From the NCBI GenBank assembly GCA_020536535.1, contig JAHLWZ010000817.1:49827-113826 (forward strand): DNA of 64,000 bases, read 5' to 3'. Positions within the stretch are counted from its first letter, which is position 1, and every line of letters starts with the position of its first letter. Below, in pieces: positions 35,339 to 48,900 of this stretch. Origin of the DNA: Pelomyxa schiedti (Eukaryota; Evosea; Pelobiontida; Pelomyxidae). The position numbers and the translations under genes were made by a program. The notes under the pieces are model-generated. The model had not been told where the DNA came from. It ran no database searches and saw nothing but the letters and a program-made list of their open reading frames with translations.

Positions 35339-38060
35339 ATGGCGTCAATGCCAGATTGGGGCGACGGGTTCAGCGGATCTCAGCAGCAAACACCGTGGAC
35401 CGAGGCGGAATTTTCTACCATGGTCGGGGCCGGCGACGCGCCCTCGGACGGCTACTTCGCCCCCACAGTGGAGGACGTCTCGAAGCGGGGCGTCACGCCG
35501 CCTCCCGCACTGCCGCTCGTAGCCACCGGCGCGTCGGTGGCCAGGAGCTCCTCGACCTCGCCCCCGCCCCCGCAGTCGGCGTCCCTGATGAGCGCGGCCC
35601 TGAGGCGCATCGCCGCAGAAGAGGAAGCGAGGGAAGGAGGCGGGGCGGCGGCGGGGGGAGGGCCGGCATCGCCTGTGTTCGAGCAGGGAACGGGAACGGG
35701 AACGGGAACGGGAGCGGGAGCGGGAGGCAGCAGGAGAGCGAGCCAGGCGATGGCGCCGGCGGTGGGGAGCATCTCGGGCGAGGCCGTGATGGCGACGTCG
35801 CTGTCGCCGTCGATGAAGGAGGGGTCGCCTGAGTACCTTGGGTCTTACGAGGAGGCCCCGCTGAGGGCGGGCAGCAGCGGCGGCGGCGATGAGGCTGCCG
35901 GCGTCGGCCTTTCCCTGAGGATGATATCGCAGATGCACGCAAAGGCGCAGCAGTACGAGAGCTCGAACCTAGACAAGCTGGAGAACCAGTTCTCTATACA
36001 GGAGCAAAAGGCTGAGACCAAAGTTGGGAGATGGAAGTATTTTGCCGGAAGGTGGCTGTGTGTTGCCATCATCGCACTGGTTGTCACCGTCTTCGCCTTC
36101 ATTTTACATGAGGGGATGGTGTGGGGACGCAATTTGTCGTGGTACCTCGTTGAGCTTGTGGGCTGGGATACTCTATCCGAGAAGACGGCTGCGGGCGTGG
36201 TGTTTGTTGTAGTAGGAAGTACTTATGGGATTGCTGCTGGTCTTTTCATATACTTCATGGATCCCACTTTGAGGGGAGCTGCAACTGAAGTGCTCTGTTA
36301 TTTAAATGGAATCGTGATTACAGACACTCTGAAAATAAAAAATCTGATTGCTCATACGGCCTCTCTGACTCTTGTGACTGCATCTCCAATGTGTGTTGGC
36401 AAAGAAGGACCCATGCTTGCGATTGGATCGCAAATAGGGCATGCAGTTGCCAAGATCTGCAAATACGATGAATATGATATGCGTGATATGGTATGCACGG
36501 GCCTGGGTGCTGGTATTGCTTGTGCTTTTGGTGCTCCAGCAGGGGCTGTGCTCTTCACTCTTGAGAAGGGATCCCACTTCACAGGCGGGTTAATGCAAAG
36601 ACTTCTCTTTTGCACAATGTTGGCTTGCTTCTGCTTGAGCTTTCTTATTACTGGAGTTGATGGTGAGTACCCCCAGGTTGTACTTCCGTTAACAATTTAT
36701 TAGATGGCCTGTGGGGATACTTTTCAATTGACAGTTTGTGCCACTTTGGGACATTCTCTGATGCGGTTCTAAACAATGTAAAGCAAGTTGTAGCATTTGT
36801 GATAATGGGGATACTTGGAGGAATACTGGGAGCAGTCTTCAACATATTACACTTGTCTGTCATACGATACCGGAAGTTTATCTTTAAAACTCCTCTTCGT
36901 CGCTTTATCGAGGTCATAGCCATAGTGGTTGTGTCCGGAGTTATAGCTGTAACAATGTCCGGAGTGTATGTACTCCACGCAGTAACGCTGTCACCTAAAG
37001 GTAATTTAGATTAAAAACGTGTATGCCAATAGAGGACACTACTACTGATGCCGATCTCCCTACTATATTCTGCCCCGCAGGGTCTTACAATTCAGCAGCA
37101 ACTCTATTTATGAACTCACAAGAAAATGCAATGAACTTCCTTTTCCATGAGGCAACCCCTGTTTCAACTCTCGTTTTGACAATCTTTGGTATTTGCTTCT
37201 TTGCAATCTCAGTCTACTCTATTGGATGTGGGGTTCCCGCTGGGTTCTTCATGCCTTCCCTTCTTCTTGGAGCTGCCGTTGGCCGACTTATTGGAGAACT
37301 GTTTAGGCCTGAAATGGAGGTACTAGCTGTTGACCCGGGATTGATGGCCTTTATTGGAGCAGCAGGAGTTCTAGGAGGAGTGTGCCGAATGCCTGTATCT
37401 CTGAGTGTAATTCTGAGTGAAGCTGTTAACCAGGGGTCTTGGTCACTATTTCTCATGGTGACCCTTCTCATTGCCAAGTTCGTGGGAGATATCTTCACGC
37501 CAGGCATTACAACAATCGACTTCAGGTTTAAGGATTACCCAATCCTAGAATGGAGTGCGCCTAGTGCCCTGAGAAGATTTGGGGTGCAAGATGTTATGCA
37601 CCAGCCTGTTGTGACCCTCGCACAGTACACCACAAGAGAACGTGTGAAGGAGGTACTGGCTAGCTTCACTCACAATGCCTTCGCCATCGTGCACTGCAAG
37701 AAAAACGATCCCGGCGTGCTGGCCCAAGCCCCACTTCTCGGTGTGATCCTACGAAGCCAGTTGATTACCATCATAGAAAACATGGACCCAAGCAATTCAG
37801 TCATAGACCTGACACAACATTCAAACCATGCCATCACTGTTCCAACAACTGTGAGCAGTGCTCGGGCCTTTAACATCTTCCGCACACTTGGATTGCGGCA
37901 CCTTGTTGTGGTTGATACTGGGAATGTACCTGTAGGAATGATTACCAGAAAGGACTTGTTCTTCCTGCATGCCCACGCCATGCACGAAGAGAAGAAGGCC
38001 CAAAACAAGTCTCTCAAGGACCGGTTCACAGCCATTCTGTATGGTCATTCTGCAAACTAA
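35339..38060 (+). CDS. CLC-family chloride channel or Cl-/H+ exchanger
   Basis: Membrane anion transporter with about 18 helical segments and a C-terminal CBS pair. The first 220 residues are a GC-rich, disordered Ser/Gly/Ala head with a GT repeat coded at 35692-35722. Membrane exons show YFAGRWLCVAIIALVVTVFA, CVGKEGPMLAIGSQIG (gating Glu kept, about residue 352) and GAPAGAVLFTLEKGSHF. After two short introns come AGSYNSAATLFMN (Tyr conserved), GCGVPAGFFMPSLLLGAAVG and GFMA-type helix FIGAAGVLGGVCRMPVSLS. CBS motifs: FGVQDVMHQPVVTL and LGLRHLVVVDTGNVPVGMIT. Oddities: the usual GSGIPE loop reads RGAATE before VLCYLNG, and the second Glu of the IEE/LEE motif (the proton glutamate of exchangers) is Lys. 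Stop 38058-38060. Confidence 0.95.
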
Positions 38061-38157
38061 ATAACAATAAACATGCAAATTTTAACCAAACGACTTGCTT
38101 CCTTTTTTGTTACTTTACATGTGGATGAGGGTGTTTATTTTTGTAACAAATACATTG

Positions 38158-41100
38158 TTAGTCAAACTTGGTGTCAAATACCAGAGGGAGTAGTGAGAGC
38201 TTCCGCAGTGGCTCTGGAACACCATCGCGAAGGTAAGATTGGGCTTTGTCAAGGTAGAGCTGTTTGTTGGTTGGTAATTATCAAAAGAACCCAAAAAGGA
38301 TTGACCTTGACAATGCGGTCATCAATCTCCGCTAGCAAAGATTTTGCTACGCACACGCACTGCTCCAAATGGAATGACTCGTACATGTCAATAACAGACT
38401 CGATATCGGCCAAGTGTGGCTTCAGTTCGTCATATGCCCCGGTGCACGTGTCTATTTGGTACACACAAAGGGGGGTTGTCATCCCCTGTGGGCAGATATG
38501 ACCAACAAATCTGGAAGGCCGTTAGGAAGAAATGGCAATCGTAAAAGTTTTGGTGCCTTGATGTAATTCCACTGGCGTCGAGGGGTATCATGGAGCCCCT
38601 CATTTGTTCCCATTTGGACTCTTGTGTTAAGACCTTGTCTGTTGTGAGGATTTTGGCACTGAGAAGTTTTGTAAGATTCTCCAATCTATATGCACCAGTC
38701 AGAGGCGTTGGGCGATAATTATTTGATATTATTGATTCAAATACCTTGATGCGATGTTTACTGTTTTCGAAATGACAGTCACGTCCATTCTGTGAAAGGT
38801 GAGGAAGGGTCATGCAAATAATAAGTTCACCTATCATGATGTCCAACTGTACCCATCAGAACTGGTCCCTTGTGCAGGCCGATCCCAACTCGAAGCATTC
38901 CCTGTAAGAATCCTTCGGCATTTAATCTATCTACAGCAGCTTGGATATCAATAGCCGCCTTCAAGGCATCAGCCGGTGATCCAGGGAATATTGCTAGACA
39001 TCCATCACCAAGGAATTTATCTTGAAGAAATTAAAAACATCGTAAAGGAAAACTTCATACCAATGAAGCCATTGCGACGTTCTATAACTGGTCCTATTAC
39101 TGACAAATAGTGGTTGAGAGTTTGAAATAGTTCCTGGGAAGATAGGTCCTGAGAGATTGAGCAGAAGTCCCTGGTGGCCATAGCATTAGGCACAAGGAGG
39201 AAGGCTGCCTTCAAGGAACCTGATATCTACAAATAAAATTGTGATGTCACATTCTCGGGAGTCGCCTAGTTTCACTGTGGTGAAGTCCTTTTTCCCCAGT
39301 GTTTGCAAAAACGCTTGAGGCAAAAATCTTTGGTAACTCTTTTACAAGTGAGATACATGCGGCATGAAAGAAGAAAGACTTACAATATTGAGTGTGCGCA
39401 ACAAGTCCACATTAGAGCCTAACTGTTGGCCCACTCGGACAATCACTCTTGACATTTGCTGTGTTTTTGATTGTTCGTTTAATCATCGCTAATTTCGTAA
39501 CCCTCTACCTGAAGTTCGAGCAATTTATAATCAACGGGTATTTGATAGTAATTTCCGTGACCAATGCTATCGACAGTTGCCATGAGAGTTCCAAGTGGTT
39601 TAGAGAAGTGCACACTTATAGACTGCAAGTAAAATCAATAGGATTGTTTGGAACAGATAAAGGAAATACCCGTTTAAAGAGTACAGATACCACTAGCATC
39701 GAGACTAGCATTAAAACTAATGATCCCACCCCCACACCGATCCCAATTGTCATTGTTACTCTGCCCTCTGTTGCAATTTGATACAAACTGTCTTCAGCAA
39801 CAATGAACATGAGCAGCATTTGGGTGTTTTCGACTGTACTCCATGACACTACCTTGATTAAGCATTACACTTAAGGAAGGAAATACATGTCACACACCTT
39901 TCTTTCGCCAAAGAGATTCAAGTATCCGGTTCCGTTGTTTTCTGAGGATATCAAGGAGGCAAGTTCCTTGTAAGGGTTACCTGAGTATTTCACGGTTGAT
40001 TTCTTACTTGAGTATCATTTCGAAGGTAAACATTGAGATAGGAGGCTGCATAGAATGTGTCATCAGTGAAAATTTGCATGTCATCTCCCATGGATACGTG
40101 CCATTCCTCTGAACCCTGATCAGTGAGTGCCAAAATGGTTCCATCTGGTTTTGATAGAATTTACTACTTCCATGAGATGGAGAGTAGAAAAACCATAGGT
40201 GAGTAAAATGGGGTATCCTTCCCATGGAACAGCTACTGACAGAATAAATTCTTGTACTTGGGTTACAGTGACATCAATTCCGGCAACCTATTTAGTGTTT
40301 AACTTCTTACAGGTCAGTGCATTCACTAACTCCCAATAGAGAGCCGGAATCATCATATATAGGGGCTACGGAAGATGTCATCCAGCCTAATTTAAATGAG
40401 CTTGGGCTTTCGTACATTTGAAGTTGACACAACCTCCCATAGCGAGATCGTTGTAAAGGGGGATCCATCTTGTTTCTTGGGCAGGATTATTTTCTAGGGG
40501 TACTATTTTAAGATGAGTTTTTGTCTCTGTCATGTGAAGTGGAAACATTTGTAAACATCAAATTCACGAATATCCAAGTCATACGGCCAAATATAAGTGA
40601 AATTGGTGTAAGGATAAATTCTGCACAAATTTGTTGATGTCACTATCCATATCTAAGGGTGTTGAGTGACGGAAGAACATTCCAAGAAAACTCCAACCTG
40701 CAACATCCCCGGAAATGTGTTATACAAGTTGTGGAGATGGGAATCCAAAGCCCCTGATCTCCAGACCCAAAATTCTGCATAGGGTGTCAACACGTTACAA
40801 GTTAAACAGAGAAGAACGGTACCGATTTCATCGAAGGTCAAGTTTCTGGGTTCCTGCATCGGGTGAGCAACAATGCTAAAACAAAACTAATTACTAGTAG
40901 CATCCAAGCAACATCTCCTCCACCATAATCCCATAAGGCACCGTACCTGTTAGTGTGCATTGGCGGGGGGGGAAAAAAAATTCCCGACTTACCAAGTGTA
41001 TGGGGGGTCATTATCACTATAGCCATAAGCAGCCAGCTCTTTGGCCGGTGGTGTACGAGGTTCCGAAAATGCTAGAATCGATTCGCGTCTGAATTAAAGT

Positions 41101-41585
41101 TAGGACTGATCGTTCCTTTCCACGAAACAGTTCGGCTAGAACCTCAATACTTGTGTGGCAAGTGAAAAAGGTGAGAGCAGGGAATCAATTTCATTTGCCG
41201 CACACAAACAGCTATCCCCAAGAAACTCCTCAGCAAGGGATTTCATGTAGCTTGTTTGTTGGGCGTAGGTCTGCAGATTGTAAGATTGTGTAATTGGGAA
41301 ACATTGATGTACCTGAGAAATTGCCACACCGCCAGATACTACCACAGCACATGTGACAATGAGCAAAGGAATCATAATTAAAAATACAAACAACAACGTC
41401 ATCCACCTGCGATTAAACAATCAACCCTGGCCCGTGGGAAAAAAAGTCTGAAGCTGACAAGCATACAATTTTGCAGGGATCCTTTTTTTCAGTAGCCCTA
41501 GCTGGGAAACATCAGAAGATGATGAAGCACTCGACCCTGCCGAACTCCGCCTCATCTCGGGCACCATTTCGACGGATGTGTCCAT
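38158..41585 (-). CDS. Transmembrane class III adenylyl cyclase
   Basis: Makes cAMP from ATP. Start at 41585 (MDTSVEMVPEMRRSSAGSSA), then helix 1 WMTLLFVFLIMIPLLIVTCA, an extracellular region of several hundred residues (QSYNLQTYAQQTSYMKSLAE; possibly Cache-like), and helix 2 around VTMTIGIGVGVGSLVLMLVS. The cyclase domain follows: DITILFVDIR (first metal Asp), DKFLGDGCLAIFPG (second metal Asp; Lys favouring adenine), LRVGIGLHKGPVLMGTVG, MDVTVISKTVNIASRLENLT (the conserved Asn and Arg). It ends LYLDKAQSYLRDGVPEPLRK, tail VFDTKFD. One cyclase domain, so it must dimerise. Exons of the extracellular part (39900-41100) were not fully resolved. Confidence 0.86.
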
Positions 41586-41812
41586 TTCTTATCCCCTTCG
41601 AAGCCGTACCACCGCAATATTTTTGTGTTTCGTTTTTTTTTATGTCCGTTGTTGTTTTTTGAACTCGTCTCGCAAGTGACGGTCCGTGTCGGGATTTCCA
41701 CTGCACACGAATATACAAATTCGTCTAACAACTAAGGAAAATGAACCGAAAATCCAAAATTAACCTTCCTTAATACGTAGTAACGCACAATCAACAAACC
41801 ACCCCAAAAACA

Positions 41813-42745
41813 TCAAGATCTGGTTTTGAGTGCGGTGAGAGCTGCGAGTGTGGCTGCTTCTGTTTGTTCCTTTGTACTTGCAGGGTCAATGAGGATTGCC
41901 CAGTCTGAGGCAGAAACTGGTTCGGGCCGAGGCACTGTGGGTGACATGAATGTGAGGGAGCTTGAAATAATGAGTAGTGAGTGAACCTGTGGGGACTCCC
42001 CAGGAGAATGATTTGTGGTTGCCACAGTCGCCGGAGGCACCGCCACTTCTCACTATCGGGAGAACCTGCATTGTTACATTGGTGGGGAGTAAGGGCAACA
42101 AACAAACCGCTTTGCCATTTCCCAATGCGCGAGTTATTTCATCAACACAACCTGGACCCCCACCGATGGAAATATCTGTTGGATGTGTGTTAAACCGCGG
42201 CTAAAAAAGATGTCATATATAACACACAAACGTCGCATAGTGCAGCCAGTATAGCTCTCCTATCTGCCATATCGTCGCCATAGAAAAGTGTTGTTTCGAT
42301 TGGAGTATTGTCACCTGTCCCCATTCCTTTTGATTGTCGGGGCAAAATATGCCACACTCTATTGCCGGGCACAGGAGAACGCGCAGATAATGCGGAAACA
42401 AATACATGTGCGAAATTAGCAGGAACACCGGGGGTACCTTGACAGCGAAAAAAAAGTGAGGTGGAGAAATAAATGTCGGCTAGCTTATTACCTCCAGTAA
42501 CTAATACAAAACTATCATCTGCAGAAAAAGCAGTGGCGACATGCTCCGCTATTCCTCTGGTGATTCTTGCAATGGTTTAGAGACGAAAAAACAACAAAGA
42601 ATAATAATCCAAAAAAAAAAGAATAAAATAAGATGTACTCGGGTTTCATATCCGAAGTGTCACCAAGCACACCTACACGAAAACCACGCGGAAGTTCGCC
42701 ATTTGCCTCACCAGCTTCCCTTCGTCTTATCTCCTCCCTACTCAT
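41813..42745 (-). CDS. SLOG/LOG-like Rossmann-fold protein
   Basis: Starts MSREEIRRREAGEANGELPR, then RVGVLGDTSDMKPE. Spliced exons read FSADDSFVLVTGGTPGVPAN, HVFVSALSARSPV, IETTLFYGDDMADRRAILAA and DISIGGGPGCVDEITRALGN. GGGPG(C/T)..E is the nucleotide-binding signature of the LOG/lysine-decarboxylase-like (SLOG) superfamily, and the earlier TGGTPG resembles the first glycine loop. The end, SDWAILIDPASTKEQTEAAT, fits the closing helix of such folds. Members bind or cleave nucleotide derivatives, but no substrate can be named here. Four or five short introns. Confidence 0.65.
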
Positions 42746-42961
42746 TCCCTGTCGTTCGGTGCTTGCGTTTCGTTATACTGAAGAGTACGAGGAATAGCAA
42801 CGAAAACCCCTTGAGAGCTATAACAAAAGTTTAAATTTCGGTGTTGATCGAGATACCATCATTTACATATCGATTCTCCAAAAAAGTCGTTTGCCGGCTT
42901 AGTACAAAAAAAAATACAACAAAAAACACCAAAAAAAACATAGCATCACGGCAACCTGGCA

Positions 42962-45900
42962 ATGGCGTCTGGTGCAGGGAGATCTGGTGTACTGAAGTGG
43001 TCAATTCCGGCGCCGATTGCTCCTCACTTGTCTAAATTTTTGGCTGCGAACGCACCGTTGCTCGTTGGAAAGGAGTCAAAATCGGATGGCGAAAAACTAT
43101 TGTTTCTAGCTTCTAGCTGCCCAATGCCACAGTACGGTTTTTTTCAATTGTCCAAAAACAAAAAAAAAAAATTAAAACAATAATGTAAACGTACGTGTTA
43201 TAGGGGGCAAGAGGCAGCAATTCAGTTGTTTTGTATATTGGCGTCAGACCCAACAAATGGTGATGCTGTGAGAATGTCTGGGGGTCTCGCTGAATTGGTT
43301 CACCTAGCATCCCCATTTAATGAAAACACGCATTCCCTTCATCCAGCAGTTGCTGCTTTGATGATGGTAGCACAAAATGAAACCAATCAAGAAATTATAG
43401 CCAACTCCCCAGGTGCGCGCAACATTCGGCTGCAACCCACGTTAACGTTACTAGGCTTCCCACAAATTGTTAAGTTACTTGATTTTCTTGTTGGTACCCC
43501 ACTAGACAATGTTCTGGGGATCGTGTTGGCTTTGTCTACCAAAAAATACATTCCAATTCTTAACCGTCATGGGGTCTATAAGGCAATTGTGAATGTTCTC
43601 AATTCTGTCAAGCTCTCATCTGAAGGAACTGATACGTGGAACAACGCTAAGGTTTCACAACTCTACTTCTTTAATCCTTATATTCATAGAATTGCATTAT
43701 CATACTTTCACGACTACCAAAATTCGGAGCATCAAATGCATTCGTCGGTTCAGGAGCAGTTGAGGCTCTGTTCGAAGTTTCAACCACACCCACCGTACTG
43801 GCTGAAACAGCAATAGCCGTTTTGAACTCTCTAACTTCAGCTGAAGAAGGGAGAGGTAGAACGGCTGTGTTTCTTTATTAAGTTTACCTCTCGTAGAGGC
43901 TATTTTGGAATCTGGTCTGTACACTAAACTTGCAGATCAATTGGAGATTCAAGACAAGCCAGATGTGATCATCAAAATTTTGAAGGTTATAATTTATATC
44001 TCTTTATTTCGCTTAGAAAATAATAGTTTCTGGCCAATTTAACTGTTGATCCTGATGGTGCTAAGAAAGTAGGAACACGTAATGTGATTAGAAGCACCAT
44101 AGATGTGGTAAGTGTGATTGAATGTTGAAGGAGGGACTCATGTTGTTGACAGCTCAGGGCTTACCCTCCAACCCATCCCGTAATAGTTCAAGCCATTAAA
44201 CTTCTCGTGCATATCATGATAGATGAGGTATGTTTGCATTCAGAAGTCAGGGATTGATCCTCGCCAGGACAATTTCAAAATATTCCGCAAGTACGATGGC
44301 TGTGACCAGTTGGAACCCATTATCCCCCAAGTAACAGATCCTCAAGGCCAGGAGTGCTTATCAGCACTGTTGAGCAACTTATTGATGGATGGTACTTGAT
44401 ACTAAGCAGTGAACCTTCAATTTATTCTTCACAGATTCTTTGGAAGAGTGCATCGTTGAGAGTGGACTTGTGAAGCATATGGCCACCTTTCTAGCATCAC
44501 CGAATCCAAGAGTCGCGTTTCATGCTGCCCGTGGAATTGCAAATCTAACCACTGTGAATGGCACGCGACTAAAGTAAAAATATGGAATAATTCTCCTTCA
44601 GATAGCTATCGAATACTCTTGTATGATTCTGGAGTGGTGCCTATTCTGCAAAACATGGTAACAGACACCAGTTCACCCATTGAACTTCAAGTACAGGCGT
44701 TGAGGGCAATGACAAATCTTGCTCTTTGCTGTATGCTCCTTCTACTTCTCCGAGTTGGAATAAAATAACACAGATACACGTGCCCCAGAGCTTCTATCAA
44801 ACAAACAACTGCTACCAAAGCTTATGTCCTTTTTTGCATCAAACGACCCTAAGATGAGGGCAAGTGTTGCCTCAGTTTTTTCGAACCTTACATTTCATGG
44901 TATATTCATCATTTATCCCCATGATAGTTATTATCTCCAGATAAAACAAGGCCCCAAATTGTTGAACAAATTGGGCCAAAGCCTATCGTTCAATTACTCA
45001 AAATGCCTGACAAAGAAACTAAATTGGGTGCTTTAAAAGTTCTTGGAAATATGATGACTGACAGTAGTATTCCCAATCCGTGTGCAATTATGAACTTGAT
45101 ACAGGTAGAACAAGGCGATGGACCAATGAAAACAAAATGGAACTTGCACCATTAACCTCTTTGGAAAAAGTTCCTGATTCTGATATTCAGGCGCAAGTAA
45201 TCTCCAATTCATATTCCTTGCTGTCATTTCTCAATTCTGTCTGTAGTTAGCATTTATCTCGAATATTAGAAAACTACCTGGTGAGCCTCTTGCACCAAAA
45301 CCTGCCACAAATACAACTCTTGGAAGGACAGGGTCCCCATATGGTTCCCCCAAAACGACTATCTCTCCACCTAAGGGTACCACTGCAACAAAGCAACCCA
45401 CTTATCCCACCAGCGGCTCACCTGTAGTCACACCCATTAAACAACCCACTTTTACCCAGAAAGTAACCCCCACACCAACCACCCCGCCACCTACAACCCA
45501 CACACCTGTAACCCCCTCACAAACAACCCACACACCTGCAACCCCTTCACAAACAACCCATACACCTGCAACCCCCTCACCTACAACCCCAACGACACCA
45601 AAGATTTCCCCATCTCAAACACCCATAAAGACCACCACACACATGGACACCAAGCCGCCCAGTTCAATACCTGAAGTTAAATCTGTAAACACCACACCTA
45701 CATCGAGCCCAAAAACATATCCTCCCAGTAGTAAAGCCGGCAACACAGCCAATCTCATTTCTCGATTCTCACCTGCTCCTAAACAAGACTCACCAGCAAA
45801 ACCGGCTTGGACTGCAAAGCCAAAGCAACCCGACTCCACGCATTCTATTCCTAAAGTCACTGAAGCGAATACTACCCAAGGTACCCCCAAGGAAAATGAT

Positions 45901-48900
45901 CAACACCCCCCAAGTAAAAGTACCACTTCAGATGGTACACATGTAGAAACACCAAAAGCAACCGTAGAGCCGCACAATATAGCTTTAGATGGTGGTAAAA
46001 CAGCTGCAGCACCACCCAAAACACCTGTAGACACACCTAAAGGGGTCACGGTAACCCCCAAGACTACCACAGAACTAAAAGCAGTGGACACCTCTAAGGT
46101 GATCCCAGAGGCACCCAAGACAGTTGCAGAACCACCTAAGGTTGTAGAACCGACCAAAGCAGCAGTGGAAGCACCCAAGGCAAGCATAACACCCAAGCCT
46201 ATCGTGGACACCACTAAGACATCTGTGACCACACCCAAGAGCACAGACACCCCCAAGCCAACCACAAGTACTCCCAAGCCTTCTGTTGACATACCCAAAC
46301 AACAGGACCCACCAAAGCAAATAACAGTAGAGCCTCACAAGCTACTTTCAGACACTTCTAATTCTGTTACTGAAAAACCACAACCATCTCCGTCAACAAA
46401 ACCCATTCCAGCAAATCAAAAACTACCAACACACCAACCCGCCGTAGAAGTACCCCATCATGAAGGAGTGACACCAAAACCTGTTTCAGAACCTGCTAAA
46501 CCCGTGATAGATACAACTAAACCTGTGACAAGTCAACCAACAATTACACCTAAGCATGACCCGGAAACACCCAAAAATGAAATTGCAGCCCCACTCAAAC
46601 CTACAGAACCGCCTAAGCCAGTTACAACCCCTCAAAAACATACTGAAACAGTCAAACCAGCTGTGGATACGCACAAACCTTCAGTAGAACCAGAAGCAAA
46701 GCCACAACCACCCAAGCAAGTGGCAGTTGAAGGTAAGGAATCAACAGGCCAAACATACACTCATTGTGCGTCAACAAAAAGCTAAAGTGCACTTAGGGCC
46801 CCACCCAGACTCACATGTTGTTGCCACAAAGCCAAAAGATACTACCGGGGAAATTACTCCAGCAAATCATCCTGTGCAACCTGTAAAAACTGAAGCAACT
46901 GTGGGCAAGCCAACACATACATCAGAAAGTGATAAACGTAAAATCAGTGTGGACTCCAGCACTCCAGGCCATCAAAATTCCGCCGAAGTGCCAGTCCCAG
47001 TTAAAGAAACTAATAGCGTTGAGGAAAGATCATCAAGTAACACTGTGTCTGAGCGTACTGACGGGACAAAATTGGGTCTCAATTATGCCTGTGCTGAACC
47101 AACAATTGAGACAGGAACACCTGATGTTTCAGTTTCCCCAGATACCCTGGAAGATAATTCAGAAAACTTCACTGAGGTTACTTTCACAGATAATAGACTT
47201 TTACTAATTCCACCCAGGACGAAATGGAGGATTCTAGACGTGATCTAGAAGAGCAAGCACGAATGCAACTCGAAGAAGAAGCCCAAAGGCTCATGCTAGA
47301 GGCTGCTCGTGCTGCTGCTGAAGAAGAAGAATTGTATGTAACTCTCGAAGACTGAAAGTAACACCTTTCAGAATGGCAGCTGAGAAGAAGCGACAGAAAG
47401 AGGAAAAAAAAGAAATCAAGCGGCAAAAAAAGAGAGCACTTGAGGCAGCGTAGGACTCCCAAAAAGAAAATATCAAAAAAGAATACTCATAAGAAAAAGG
47501 CTCAAGGCAGAGCAAGAGAAATTGCGACTTCAGAAGGAGGAAGAAGAAAAGCAGGCTCAAGTGAAACAGCTTATGGTAGAGCGAGAAAAATCCTTGGAGA
47601 AATTGAGAGTTGATGGTTAATAGTAACTCTTCATCATTGTATACTAACACATCACAGCTGAGCTACAGGCACAACAACAAGAAAGAGAGAGACAAAGAAA
47701 ACAGGAACTGCGTGCCAAGCAGAAACAACTACGAGAACAGCGCCGTCTGGAGAAGGAGCGGTATAAGCCCCCGCTAAGAGTGATCAACTAATCGAAACAG
47801 TCTTGCCCAAGAGGAGGCACAGAGAAAAATACAAGAAGCAGAAGAAAAATTACGTAAAATGGAGGAAGAACGAGAATTGGAGAAGAAAGCTTCTGAAGGT
47901 AAAGATCGTACCCAAATTTTTTCCAACACTATTAGCCCGGGAAGCCGAAAAAGAACGCCGCAGACAAGAAAGAGAGGCCGAAAAAGTTGCAGAAAGGGAA
48001 CGGCGCAGACAAGAAATGGAAGCTGAAAAAGCTGCACTGCAGAGGGCAAAAGAGGCAGAGAACGCCGCAAGAGAAGAGGCTTCAGGAAAATCTGAGCCAA
48101 CTCCTGAACAAATTGAAGAGCAAAGGCAAGCTGCAGCCCTTGCAGAGAAGAAAGCTGCGGAGGAGAAACAAAAAGCGGCCGCTGCTCATCAGAAGTTCTT
48201 AGTATCCTCACAATCTTTCACTAATTAAAATTAGGCGCACTCTGATATCAAAAGAACTGCTTACAACTGAGCAATCTTATGTAACAGGCCTTCATAGACT
48301 TGTGTGGGATTACCAGCGGAATTTGCAGGCTGGGAGCTCTGGGTCCAACCCCATCATTACCAAGGAAGAAATTAAGGCAATCTTCAGTGACGCAGAGATT
48401 ATTCTCAACTTCCACACGGTTCTGCTTGAAGATCTTGCTGCAAGAATCAAGGTTTTCTATTTTTGAAGCCAAGGGCTTTGTCTAAACAAACAAAAAAAAA
48501 CAGGTTTGGGATGAAAATACCCAAATTGGAGATGTGTTCTTGGGAATGTTACCTTTCCTCAAGTGCTATGTTGACTACATTAACAACTATGACAACTGCC
48601 TTGCCACCCTTAACAGATTACAGTGTGTTCTTTTTTTGTGTAGTTTCTCTCCCTTGAGGTAACAAGTTTGAAATCAGGAAGTCTAATAAGAAATTCGCCA
48701 AGTTTGTGCACCGCGTGGAATCCACCAAGAAGGACCTCCCTCTTCTTGCCACTCTCATTTTCCCTATCCAAAGAATACCTCGTTATCAACTTCTTTTGAC
48801 TGATTTGTTACGGCACACAAGTTCAACACATCCTGATCATGAGAATTTGGAGAAATCCCTTGAGGCAGTAAAGAAGACTGGAGACTACCTCAATGAAAAG

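Noticed and set aside
35345-35942. Long minus-strand frames (197 and 149 codons) rich in Arg and Pro
   Set aside because: They lie opposite the GC-rich head of the CLC gene. Composition explains them, and they have no motif or splicing context.
45615-46674. Minus-strand frames with Val/Gly/Leu repeats
   Set aside because: Mirror of the Pro/Thr/Lys repeat linker in the ARM-RhoGEF.
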